Notes under the pieces: generated by a model
Seen by the model: the letters and a program-made list of their open reading frames with translations, nothing else
The model's database searches: none
What the model was told of the DNA's origin: nothing
Translations under genes and position numbers: made by a program
DNA from: a virus
IMG/VR virus record: IMGVR_UViG_3300032050_014107
Location: 1 to 34,009 of that record
Direction: 5' to 3' (one strand)
DNA length: 34,009 nt
Shown: positions 22,918 to 31,800 of the stretch, in pieces
How the letters are laid out: each line of letters begins with the position of its first letter
How positions within the stretch are numbered: position 1 is the stretch's first letter

Positions 22918-24411
22918 TCATACTAAGGTATAAATCAAACTACTCACGGGGAATATGTAAACGTTACTGCCAAAGGTTGTGGCATTATTTTCTAAAATTA
23001 CGGTTTCAAACTTATTTGTGAAAATCATCCAATCTTGTTCGTATGGTAAAATTTTACCAGTTGTTTCTACGTAAACTAAATCATCTTCTATTTTGTAACT
23101 TGTAAGAGGTTTAATTTGGAAAGTGTTTATTTTTTCATTTTTTATAATTTGACCATCTAATCCTTGGTTGTCACTTTCAGCGCCAAACCCACTTTTGATA
23201 TCAACGTTTTCTTTTCCGAATTCTTTTTCTAATCTTGTTTTTGTTTGATTTTCTACCTTGTCCCCTTTGGTTTTACTATTACCTAAATTGGACATAATTT
23301 TCTGAAAAAAGGGGGAGTCTTCAACAAAAATTTTGTTTGAATATTTTTTCAAAATAGAGGTCAGTTTTTTCACCGCCATGACCTGTTCTTTGGGAGTTCT
23401 ATTCTGAAAATGAATTATTTCATGATTATTATCTTTTAACAATCTGTTTACACTTTTGGTGATTAAACAAAAAGCTCTGTAGTTACCAGCCAAAAAACTA
23501 ATATTGTGTCTTTCTCCATCTTTATAAAATCCTTGCATTATATTGTTTTCAGGGTCTTTGGGTTTGAATTCTAACCAGTCCACTTGTTTCAACGCGGCAT
23601 AAATTCCCATACCATACAACTTACTTATTTCGTTGTCTTTCATTAGGTTCTGAAAAAATTTCTCATCTTCGGTTGTACAATCCACAATATAAGATTTACC
23701 TTCAGTCATTATTTGTTTGGAAATTTTATTTTCTAAAAGTTTTGTTTGAGTCTTCAGTTCGAACAATTTACTAACAAAATCCCAATTTACGACTTTCCAA
23801 AAATTTGAAATATATTCATCTCTTTTGTTCTTATATTTCAGATAGTAAGCATGTTCCCATAGGTCAAGACCCAACAAAGGAAATCCCCCACCCTCTATAA
23901 CATTCATTAGTGGATTGTCTTGATTTGGAGTTGACATTATTTTGAGTTTGTTGTTTTTTGTTAAAACCAACCAAACCCAACCTGAACCAAATCTTTCTTT
24001 AGCGGTTTGTTCAAACTTCTTCTTGAAGTTGGAAAATGTTTTGAACTCAGAAAAAATTTTCTTTTGTAATTCTCCTTTTAGTCTGACTGGGGTCGGGGTG
24101 AGCATATTCCAAAATAATGCATGGTTGAATGCTCCACCTGCGTTGTTTCTTATTGTTTTGTCGTATCTACTTATGTTTTTTATAATTTTTTCTAAATCCC
24201 AATCACCCATTTTCTTTTTCGAGAGTGCCTGATTTAGTTTGTCTACGTATCCCTTATAATGTTTATTATAATGAAAATCCATAGTTTCGGCATCAATAAA
24301 GGGTTTCAGTGCTGAGTAGGAGTATGGTAATTTTTCAATTCCGATTTTTTTCATTTCCTCAATCAATATTTGTCTTTGTGATTCGGAGTTGTTTTTGTTT
24401 TCTGTGTTCAT
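22918..24411 (-). CDS. Superoxide dismutase (Mn/Fe type) fused to nuclease-like C-terminal domain
   Basis: 497 residues from ATG at 24411 (a TTG precedes it). Residues ~28-215 are a full Fe/Mn superoxide dismutase: FHYNKHYKGYV (ligand His47, Tyr55), NNAGGAFNHALFW (ligand His97), FGSGWVWLVL, STPNQDNPLM and LDLWEHAYYLKY (ligands Asp183, His187). Gly at 93 with Gln164 in N-Q-D is the pattern of manganese-type enzymes. After a helix, IMTEG (234-238) opens an unrelated part. Residues ~240-360 are unknown alpha/beta. Residues ~386-497 look like a PD-(D/E)XK nuclease fold: Glu-rich helix NQTKTRLEKEFG, then LDGQII (Asp419) and FQIKP (Gln432-x-Lys434). Dismutase converts superoxide to peroxide and oxygen. 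Nuclease activity is inference. The gene lies between the helicase and the neck gene. Confidence 0.85.
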   Translation of the reverse strand: MNTENKNNSESQRQILIEEMKKIGIEKLPYSYSALKPFIDAETMDFHYNKHYKGYVDKLNQALSKKKMGDWDLEKIIKNISRYDKTIRNNAGGAFNHALFWNMLTPTPVRLKGELQKKIFSEFKTFSNFKKKFEQTAKERFGSGWVWLVLTKNNKLKIMSTPNQDNPLMNVIEGGGFPLLGLDLWEHAYYLKYKNKRDEYISNFWKVVNWDFVSKLFELKTQTKLLENKISKQIMTEGKSYIVDCTTEDEKFFQNLMKDNEISKLYGMGIYAALKQVDWLEFKPKDPENNIMQGFYKDGERHNISFLAGNYRAFCLITKSVNRLLKDNNHEIIHFQNRTPKEQVMAVKKLTSILKKYSNKIFVEDSPFFQKIMSNLGNSKTKGDKVENQTKTRLEKEFGKENVDIKSGFGAESDNQGLDGQIIKNEKINTFQIKPLTSYKIEDDLVYVETTGKILPYEQDWMIFTNKFETVILENNATTFGSNVYIFPVSSLIYTLV

Positions 24412-24421
24412 CAAGTTTTTT

Positions 24422-24430
24422 CTATAAATA
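24422..24430 (-). promoter_or_regulatory. Candidate phage promoter element TATTTATAG (minus strand)
   Basis: Minus strand TATTTATAG, ten bases before the ATG of the dismutase fusion (24411) and a few bases after the helicase stop. It suggests the dismutase gene has its own start of transcription. Confidence 0.45.
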
Positions 24431-24436
24431 ATGAGA

Positions 24437-26185
24437 TTATCTCATTTCGTTGATTCTTTGGAGAATTTCTTCCACGTAGTCTGCGGAATTGTTGTTGTCA
24501 CCCATCACTGTGGCGATGACGTGTTTTTTCTTATTTAATATGTCGTATATGATTCCCTCAATAGTATTTTCAAATATTGGGTAATAAACTAGTACATTAC
24601 TTTTTTGTCCGTATCTGTAAGCTCTGTCTTCTGCTTGTGAGTGGTCTGAGGGTAAAAAGGATAAATCGTTCATAATTACAGCTTCAGCGGCAGTCAAAGT
24701 AATACCAACGCCGGCTGCTTTTATGTTACCGACAAAAACTTTTATCTTATCATTTTCTTGGAATTGGTCTACTGAAAATTGTCTTTCCGCTTTGGACATG
24801 GAACCATCTAGTTTGACAGCAGCCTTTCCAAAATGTTCCAAAATTTTGTTTAGAGAATTTGTAAAATTACAGAAAATTATAACTTTCTTATCTTGCTCGA
24901 TTATATTTTCTGCTAGTTCTATTGTTTGGGTTATTTTTTCATCTGCAATAATTTGTCTTACCTTAGTGAGTTTTGTAAATTGAACGGTCAAAGATTTAGA
25001 CTCTTCGGGATTTTTCTCATACCAATTATAGTATTCACCCATCACCTCTTCATATTCTTTTGACTTCAGTCTTAAATAAATTGGTGTGATAATTTTATCA
25101 GGTAAATCAAGTACGTCTTCTTTTAATCTTCTAAGTGTAAGGTTTGAAGTTCTATCTCTCAGTTCTTCTAAGTTTGAGGCTCCCATAACATTCCATACTT
25201 TCCGTGGTCCAACCCTAAATTGATATCCACTACAATATCTTATAACGTAAGCCATCCAATTTTTGGCAACGGGTGAGTCAACCAAACTCAATAGATTATA
25301 ATAATCAATTGGTCTTGATGTCATGGGGGTACCTGTCAATAACCAAATCCTATCTACCTTTTTTACTATATCATTTATAAGCTTTGTTCTTTGTGCTTGA
25401 GCATTCTTGATATAGTGTGCCTCATCAACAATAACCAAATCAAAATTGGCGCTAATAATTTGCGATTCATCTTTTCTTTTAGTGTCATGGAAGTTCTTTA
25501 TTATATCGTAGTTTATTATTACAAAATCGTTATTAGGGTCAAAGTTTTTACCTTCCGCAATGTAGATAGATTTGTTTGAATAATTTTCTATTTCTCGTTT
25601 CCAATTTATCTTCAAGGTTGCAGGACAGATTATCAAAACCTTTTTAGCTCCACATTCCAAAGCAGCTATTATAGTCGAGGTGGTCTTTCCTAATCCCATA
25701 TCATCCGCTAAAATGTATTTCTTATTTTCTACTAATTTTTGAATTGCTTCTCTTTGGTGAGATAGTGGTGGTCGATTAGAATACTTATCAAAATCTAAAA
25801 CAACGTCTTTCACTGTGTTGTCTTTAATCATAGCCGCTTTTGGAATCCAAAACTCGTTGAGTTGGTCTGTTTCAAAAAACCTACCCCAAATGTGATATGC
25901 CTTTTCCTTTTCAGCTAATAGTTTTTCTACCCAAATTTTTTCGGGAATTTGGTGTAGTAATTTATCGTCTGCAAATTTTTGAGCAAAGTAAGCATCGAGT
26001 ACAACCCATTTTTTTGCGACTTTGGGTTGTTTATCAAAATTGTTTATTATATATTCAGCCTGACTTCTTGTTGGGTAAAACTTTTTATTCACCTCGGATT
26101 TTCTTTTAAGTTCCAAGATGTAGTTATTAGCCCCGCTATAGGTTTCTAATAATGAAATTGCTTTTGATTCTAAAGTATTCGACAA
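24437..26185 (-). CDS. SNF2-family helicase / ATPase
   Basis: 582 residues. Superfamily 2 motifs: Q-like LSHQREAIQKLV (141-152), Walker A ILADDMGLGKTTS (158-170), Ia VLIICPATLKINW, II VIVDEAHYIKN (251-261), III WLLTGTPMTSRP (281-292), IV VIIFCNFTNSL, V VFVGNIKAAGVGITLT, and VI SQAEDRAYRYGQ. The D-D-M-G-L-G-K-T and R-x-x-R-x-G-Q forms identify SNF2, close to the SMARCAL1/HARP-type group. It moves on double-stranded DNA by ATP hydrolysis; in T4 a related SF2 enzyme, UvsW, remodels forks. The N-terminal ~130 residues are a separate domain. The start is a TTG at 26185 (11 bases after the SET gene stop); no ATG occurs before residue 119. Confidence 0.92.
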   Translation of the reverse strand: MSNTLESKAISLLETYSGANNYILELKRKSEVNKKFYPTRSQAEYIINNFDKQPKVAKKWVVLDAYFAQKFADDKLLHQIPEKIWVEKLLAEKEKAYHIWGRFFETDQLNEFWIPKAAMIKDNTVKDVVLDFDKYSNRPPLSHQREAIQKLVENKKYILADDMGLGKTTSTIIAALECGAKKVLIICPATLKINWKREIENYSNKSIYIAEGKNFDPNNDFVIINYDIIKNFHDTKRKDESQIISANFDLVIVDEAHYIKNAQAQRTKLINDIVKKVDRIWLLTGTPMTSRPIDYYNLLSLVDSPVAKNWMAYVIRYCSGYQFRVGPRKVWNVMGASNLEELRDRTSNLTLRRLKEDVLDLPDKIITPIYLRLKSKEYEEVMGEYYNWYEKNPEESKSLTVQFTKLTKVRQIIADEKITQTIELAENIIEQDKKVIIFCNFTNSLNKILEHFGKAAVKLDGSMSKAERQFSVDQFQENDKIKVFVGNIKAAGVGITLTAAEAVIMNDLSFLPSDHSQAEDRAYRYGQKSNVLVYYPIFENTIEGIIYDILNKKKHVIATVMGDNNNSADYVEEILQRINEMR

Positions 26186-26196
26186 ATTAAATTTTG

Positions 26197-26562
26197 TTAA
26201 AATTGGACACCATTTCCATAATCAATGAAAAGTTCTTCACCAACTTGGATTTTTCTCAGAGATTTGAAAACAAAAACGTTTCTTTCAGTGTCTGATTCCC
26301 AACTTACGTTCGGCATTTCACTATGGTTGTAATACGACCCGTATCCTGTAACCAAAACATGATTCACCCAATTTTCTGATTTAGGCCAACAAAAAGCGTA
26401 ATTTTGGAAAAAGGGTAATTTTTCTTGTCTTCGGTGTGGGAAGAGTAAAAATGGGCAAGTGTCAATAATTTCATTATATTGTATCTCTTCGGAACAAAAA
26501 ACACCCAACCCATGAGTTGTACTGTCTTTGAGATATATTTTTTTTGGTGGTCTTATTTCCAT
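26197..26562 (-). CDS. SET-domain protein (putative lysine methyltransferase)
   Basis: 121 residues, essentially a bare SET domain. Visible: THGLGVFCSEEIQYNEIID (16-34) as the first strands with G-x-G; GYGSYYNHSEMPNVSW (73-88) with the N-H-S-x-x-P-N motif that forms the AdoMet pocket and pseudoknot; and SLRKIQVGEELFIDYG (101-116) with G-E-E-L-x-x-D-Y-G. Eukaryotic and bacterial SET enzymes methylate lysines, so it may methylate a host or phage protein. There are no pre-SET/post-SET Zn clusters. It is the promoter-proximal gene of the minus-strand run ahead of the helicase. Divergent from the 170-residue gene; about 56 bases separate the starts. Confidence 0.85.
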   Translation of the reverse strand: MEIRPPKKIYLKDSTTHGLGVFCSEEIQYNEIIDTCPFLLFPHRRQEKLPFFQNYAFCWPKSENWVNHVLVTGYGSYYNHSEMPNVSWESDTERNVFVFKSLRKIQVGEELFIDYGNGVQF

Positions 26563-26605
26563 GGTTTATGAAAAATTTTTGCTTGTAATATAATAAAACT
26601 TAAAC

Positions 26606-26614
26606 TATTTATCA
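26606..26614 (+). promoter_or_regulatory. Candidate phage promoter element TATTTATCA
   Basis: TATTTATCA four bases before the ATG at 26619. It is the same nine bases as at 7095 and 28820. It precedes a three-gene overlapping run (170, 136 and 346 residues). Confidence 0.45.
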
Positions 26615-26618
26615 ATAT

Positions 26619-27131
26619 ATGCAAAAATTAGTTCCGATAACAAGATTAGGTAAGTTCTTTGGTGGGGAAGATTATTCTTTGGATATTGATATGGGTGAGG
26701 AGTGGTTGATTGGTGATATGAACTTCACTGTTGTATTATACAGAATTGATAGATACAAAACTAAAACTGATGATGTATATGGTGAGGTACTTGAGGACGG
26801 CATTCAATTTATGGCACCTGTTGAACTTAAAGGTTTGGTTCAAATATTGGCACCAACCAACAAATTGCTTGGTAACTCTAGGGTAAAACAACAGGAACCT
26901 GGTAACATGAAATTTTCTGTTTATCAAAAAACTTTGGATGATTTACAAGTCGAAGTGAACATGGGAGATTATTTAGGGTATTATGAAACGGAAGACAGAG
27001 TCAGATATTACACTGTAATAAATGACGGAAGAGTAAAATCAGACAATAAACACACATACGCTGGTTACAAGCCTTTCTATAGAACAATAGAGGCAACTTG
27101 GGTAAGTGAAAACGAATTTAGAGGAATATAA
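26619..27131 (+). CDS. Putative neck/head-tail connection protein (gp14-like, tentative)
   Basis: 170 residues, beta-rich. The last ~80 residues (MKFSVYQKTLDDLQVEVNMG, then GYYETEDRVRYYTVINDG) have the order of strands of T4-type gp14 neck proteins, where a strand-helix pair is followed by a G-D-x-x-x-Y segment and an aromatic repeat (KPFYRTIEATW). The likeness is weak. The position fits: next to gp13-like and before gp15-like and sheath genes, as in T4 gene order. The TAA shares one base with the next ATG. It could instead be an unrelated virion protein. Confidence 0.5.
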   Translation: MQKLVPITRLGKFFGGEDYSLDIDMGEEWLIGDMNFTVVLYRIDRYKTKTDDVYGEVLEDGIQFMAPVELKGLVQILAPTNKLLGNSRVKQQEPGNMKFSVYQKTLDDLQVEVNMGDYLGYYETEDRVRYYTVINDGRVKSDNKHTYAGYKPFYRTIEATWVSENEFRGI

Positions 27132-27541
27132 TGAAATTGATAATTACAGAGTCACAATTTGACTCATTATTTATGGGACAAAGAGTTATGGTCTACTATA
27201 ACTTGAACAGGGAGACATTTTCAATTTCATATTTGGGAAAGGTTATAATGCATGCTGACTACGTTAGATTGAAAGACGTTGAGTTCAGAGTTAGACCAGG
27301 TGGAAAAGAAAGAGTTAGAGATGAGAAAAGAAAAAATGTACATGCTTTTGTCATAGGTACACTTTTGGATTTTTGTGAATTTCCTTGTGATAGAATTGAG
27401 GAACCTTATAGTGATTTGATTGTGACCTATAATCCATATGTGAATGATACATTCGTACTCAAAGGTACAGACAAGCCAGTTTATTTTGCAGAAGAAGTTG
27501 AAATGGTGAATATGAAAAATAAAATTTACATAACTCAGTAA
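27131..27541 (+). CDS. Hypothetical conserved phage protein with ITE leader (136 aa)
   Basis: 136 residues starting MKLIITESQFDSLF, where I-T-E/S resembles a T4-type prohead-protease site. The body (VMVYYNLNRETFSISYLGKV, HADYVRLKDVEFRVRPGGKE, KNVHAFVIGTLLDF, YNPYVNDTFVLK) recalls a small alpha/beta family widespread in phages of unknown function, with H-A-D, K-N-V-H-A and Y-N-P-Y motifs. Its function is unknown to me. It overlaps the preceding stop by one base and lies two bases before the next ATG, so it is within the neck/tail operon. Confidence 0.6.
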   Translation: MKLIITESQFDSLFMGQRVMVYYNLNRETFSISYLGKVIMHADYVRLKDVEFRVRPGGKERVRDEKRKNVHAFVIGTLLDFCEFPCDRIEEPYSDLIVTYNPYVNDTFVLKGTDKPVYFAEEVEMVNMKNKIYITQ

Positions 27542-27542
27542 G

Positions 27543-28583
27543 ATGCCATTACCTAAACAAGTTAAACCAACTTTACCGTTAGTTCCAAAAAAAACTTTGT
27601 ATTCTAGAAGAGAAGAACTTTTGGAATATATAAACAAAGATGGAACTTATTTACCAAAGTCAGTTTTACATGCGGACTTAGACAGAGGTATGTTGGACTT
27701 TGTTAAAAACGAATTGAAAGTAGTTACCGCTGGTAAGACAATCCCTGTTTTAGATATTATACTCACTACACAAAACTGGTCTCAATATGTTGAAACTTGG
27801 AAGTTTGTAGATTTAGATAATAATCCTGAACCTCCTTTCGTTACCGTTGTAAGAACCCCCGAAGTGAAGTACGGTACCAATCCGGCTCTTAGATGGAATA
27901 TACCGAATAGAAAACAATTTTATTATGCGTCAGTTCCCACTTGGGATGGAAACATGCAGGGTATGGATATATACACAATCCCACAACCCGTTCCTGTAGA
28001 TGTTACTTATTCTGTGAAAATAATTTGTAACAGGATGAGAGAGTTGAATCAACTGAACAAAAATGTTTTACAAACTTTTGCATCAAGACAGGCATATACT
28101 TTCATTAAAGGTCAGTATGTTCCTATAATAATGCAGAATATTTCGGATGAGTCTCAACTCAATATTGATTCTAGAAAATTTTATATTCAATCATATGAGT
28201 TCATTATGTTAGGATATTTGATAGACGAAGAAGAATTCCAAGTCAAACCCGCCATACAAAGAATGGCTCAGGTTTTTGAAATTGATGGTAGTAATCTTGG
28301 TAGGAGAAGAGAAGTTTGGCCAAAGTCACCACAATCATTCCCATCTGAACTTTTGTTTGTTGTGGGTAATACAACTTTGACCGATAAAATTTATTTCACC
28401 GCGGACATGAAAATTATAAATCTCACGAACGTTGACTCTTACGATGTTTATATAAATGGTGATTTTTATGGAACGAACGTTCCTTTGATTCAGGTAACCA
28501 ACCAAGATATACTGGAAGTAATTGTTGTAAAACTTGATAATACTAAAGATGCTGTTATAGGTTTGGAAAACAGTCTATTTTAA
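27543..28583 (+). CDS. Putative tail terminator/completion protein (gp15-like)
   Basis: 346 residues. The central part, VDVTYSVKIICNRMRELNQL, then FIKGQYVPIIMQNISDESQL and IDSRKFYIQSYEFIMLGYLI, follows the strand-helix-strand order of T4 gp15 (tail sheath stabiliser). In that family a Y-x-x-S/K-I-F strand precedes a helix and a late F-x-x-x-G-Y/W strand. T4 gp15 has about 272 residues. The C-terminal ~80 residues (LFVVGNTTLTDKIYFTADMK onward) are an extra beta-rich domain. Gene order before the sheath supports the call; sequence support is moderate. The stop overlaps the convergent RHH gene by three to four bases. Confidence 0.55.
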   Translation: MPLPKQVKPTLPLVPKKTLYSRREELLEYINKDGTYLPKSVLHADLDRGMLDFVKNELKVVTAGKTIPVLDIILTTQNWSQYVETWKFVDLDNNPEPPFVTVVRTPEVKYGTNPALRWNIPNRKQFYYASVPTWDGNMQGMDIYTIPQPVPVDVTYSVKIICNRMRELNQLNKNVLQTFASRQAYTFIKGQYVPIIMQNISDESQLNIDSRKFYIQSYEFIMLGYLIDEEEFQVKPAIQRMAQVFEIDGSNLGRRREVWPKSPQSFPSELLFVVGNTTLTDKIYFTADMKIINLTNVDSYDVYINGDFYGTNVPLIQVTNQDILEVIVVKLDNTKDAVIGLENSLF

Positions 28584-28741
28584 TTCTCTCCGTATATATC
28601 TTTCTTTTCTTTACACTTTTCTATTATCAAGTTTTCCAAAAACTTATAAATTTTTATTCCCCTTTTTTCACAATAGGTTTTTAGTAAATCGTGGACAGCA
28701 GGGTCTATTTTGATATTCTTTATTTCTCGTTTCTTTTTCAT
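28580..28741 (-). CDS. Small ribbon-helix-helix (Arc/CopG-like) DNA-binding protein
   Basis: 53 residues on the minus strand (ATG at 28741, TAA at 28580-28582), too short for an ordinary gene search. The sequence IKNIKIDPAVHDLLKTYCEK is a beta strand followed by helix A, and RGIKIYKFLENLIIEKCKEK gives the turn and helix B. That is the RHH fold of Arc, CopG and MetJ-type repressors, which bind DNA as dimers through the strand. A basic N-terminus (MKKKRE) and an acidic/Lys end flank it. It is the only minus-strand gene in the tail region. Just upstream of its start are repeated GGTAGAA half-sites that could be its own operator. Confidence 0.75.
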   Translation of the reverse strand: MKKKREIKNIKIDPAVHDLLKTYCEKRGIKIYKFLENLIIEKCKEKKDIYGEN

Positions 28742-28770
28742 GGTAGAAAAAAGGTAGAATTTATTCTGCC
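28742..28770 (-). promoter_or_regulatory. Candidate RHH operator: three GGTAGAA half-sites, 11 bp apart
   Basis: On the plus strand, GGTAGAA at 28742-28748 and 28753-28759, and the inverted TTCTGCC (one change) at 28764-28770. The starts are 11 bases apart, close to one helical turn. The second and third sites form a near-palindrome that could also fold as an RNA hairpin followed by six Ts on the minus strand, so a small terminator/attenuator is the alternative. Confidence 0.45.
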
Positions 28771-28819
28771 TACTATCAAATAGATATTATAAATCAAAGT
28801 TTTTTCATAATTATTAGAA

Positions 28820-28828
28820 TATTTATCA
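28820..28828 (+). promoter_or_regulatory. Candidate phage promoter element TATTTATCA (sheath gene)
   Basis: TATTTATCA with exactly 32 bases before the sheath ATG. The tail-tube gene has its element at the same 32-base distance. It lies in the largest gap of the window, which otherwise holds the RHH operator. Confidence 0.5.
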
Positions 28829-28860
28829 GTAAAATAAATCTGCAATAGAATAATTTAATA

Positions 28861-31800
28861 ATGGCAACAGCACAAGTAAATCAAAAAGTATATGTGTCAC
28901 CTGGTGTCTACACTTCTGAGACCGACTTATCGTTCGTAGCTCAGAGTGTGGGGGTAACAACATTAGGTCTCGTAGGAGAGACAATAAAAGGTCCAGCATT
29001 TGAACCCATCTTCATTACAAATTACGACGAGTTCCAAGCCTATTTCGGTGGCACTGAACCGGTAAAATTTGTAAACACTCAGATACCAAAGTATGAAGCT
29101 GCTTATATAGCCAAATCTTACTTACAACAATCAAATCAACTTTTTGTTACAAGGGTATTGGGATTATCAGGTTATGACGCGGGTCCTTCTTGGTCAATCA
29201 CAACTATTGCAAACGTAGACCCTACAACCGTTGACTCAACCGGTACGACTTCGTTTACAAATACATTTACAGCAACAACGGCTACCGTGACTGTTTGGGG
29301 TAACACCTTCCCTACAGAAGTATCAAATGATTTTACAACTCAATATATCTTATCTAATGGAAACACTTCCACTTACCAAGCGAGTTTAGACAACTATATA
29401 CAACAAGTCTTAGGTGATAACACTTTGAGTGCAACATCATCTTATTTTTATGGTTCTGTACCTGATGCAGATTATAATAGTATCACATCAACTTATAGTA
29501 ATACTAATAATGCGTTCGGGGTAAATAATTTGAATTTAGCATTTAATGACCTAAGTTCATCAGATAATGATACATGGTTCTATGCAACATTTGACCCAGG
29601 AGCTAATAATTCTTATGATGGTTATTCTTGGGATTTCTACATAAATGATATACAGGATATTGGTTCAGGTACCTTTACAGGTTCTGTTTCAGGAAACATA
29701 TATAATTTCTCGGGTACTGCTTATCCTGATTATAATAACATGGTTGTTGCAACCTTGAGGTCGAGAGGTATTTCTTTATATACAAATAATTCAGGTCCAA
29801 ATCATGGTCCAATATACGAAGTTACAGGTTCGACAGACTTAGATATGATTTGTACAAATCAATATTCAGGTGTCACACAAGACCCATTTGCAACTTTCTT
29901 ACTTAGTGGTGTAACAAGAGATGGTAATACATTTTCATTTGAGAATTCATTACTTACTACCTCATCACAATTTATCACAAAAGTTTTAGGAGTGAGTAAC
30001 TTTGATAAACCAAGATTTGAGACTCCTATTTTTGTTGAAGAGTTGTATGCAGGTTCTTTAGAATATGCTTACAACCAAAGTTATATCCGTGGCTTAAATT
30101 GTAATATGGTTGCTTTGGACTCGGCTAGAAGTTTGGCTTCAGATTCTATTGCTTGGAAATTACAAAGATATCAATCACCAAAATCACCTTTCTTAGTTTC
30201 AGAACTTAGAGGTAATAAGGTTTATAACTTATTTAGATTTATTTCGATTTCAGATGGTGATGCGGCTAACACAGAGGTGAAGATTTCAATTGCAAATCTT
30301 TCTTTTGACAACATGACTTTTGATGTTTTGGTAAGACAGTTTTTTGATACAGATGCTAATCCTATCGTAATTGAAAAATTCCAAAACTGCGTTTTAGACC
30401 CAGCAAGTAATAATTTTATCGCTAAAAAAATTGGTTCTCAGGATGGGGAATACGCATTGATTTCAAGATATATTATGGTTGAAATGGCTGAGAATGCTCC
30501 AGTAGACGCACTTCCTTGTGGATTCAATGGTTATTCTCAAAGAATCTATGGAAGTACAGCGGTTCAAGCACCAATGATTTTCTATAAGACAAAATACAAT
30601 TTCCCTCAAGAGGTAGTTCTTGACCCACCTTTTGGTTCTGCTGCAGGTGGTGCAAATACGGTTACTTCTCCTGGTGACGTTGTTCGTAGAACTTATCTCG
30701 GTATGTCATCCTCTTACTTATTTACTATTGAGGATGCGTTCTTGCAATACTTAGGTCAAAAGAATCCTGTTGTTGGTTTTTGTACCGCAACTGAATCGGC
30801 ACCTTGGAACGGTTTAACTAAAGGTTTCCACTTGGACTCAGGTGCTACGGTGGTGACTATTGGTAATGAGTTCACAACAAGTGGTCAAACAGCATTCGAA
30901 TGTGGTGTTGCTGATTTCACTTCTAATCCAAGTAGTCAGGATAATCCATATTATTTTATTTACTCTAGAAAGTTCACACTTTGTATGGCGGGTGGTTTTG
31001 ACGGTTGGGACATCTATGAAGAAAGAAGGACTAATGAAGATAGATTCGCTTTAGGTGGTACTGGTTACTTGGCAGGAGCTTGTACTTCGGCAAGATATCC
31101 AACAGCAACTGGTTTCGGTACTTTCAAAAATATCACCGTTGATGCTGACAGTCAGTCATTTGCAAATACAGACTATTACGCATATCTTCTTGGTATTCTT
31201 ACTTTTGCAAATCCAGAATCTACAAATATAAATGTTTTTGCAACTGCAAGTATCGATTACGTTTATAACCAAACTCTTGTAGAAGCAGCAATAGATATGA
31301 TTCAGTTCCAAAGAGCTGACTCAATTTACATTGTCACTACCCCTGACTATAACATGTTACTACCAGATTCAACAGACCAAAATCAAATCATTTACCCACA
31401 AACAGCGGTAGACAATCTTGATAATACAGGTATTGATTCTAACTACACCGCAACTTATTATCCATGGATTTTAGTAAGAGATACTGTGAATAATACACAA
31501 ATCTATATCCCACCAACAGGTGAAGTATGTAGAAACTTAGCTCTTACAGATAACATTTCTTTCCCATGGTTTGCATCGGCTGGTTACACAAGAGGTTTAG
31601 TAAACTCAATCAAGGCGAGAGTAAAACTTACTCAACAAGATAGAGATACACTTTATCAAGGTAGAATCAACCCAATTGCGACATTCGCTGACGTAGGAAC
31701 TGTAATTTGGGGTAATAAAACCCTCCAAGTTGCTGACACAGCTTTGAACAGATTGAATGTAAGAAGATTGTTGTTACAAGCTCGTAAGTTGATTTCAGCT

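Noticed and set aside
28584-28860. Possible tRNA or small RNA gene in the largest gap before the sheath
   Set aside because: Most of it is the minus-strand RHH gene and its operator; no cloverleaf or T-loop sequence is visible.
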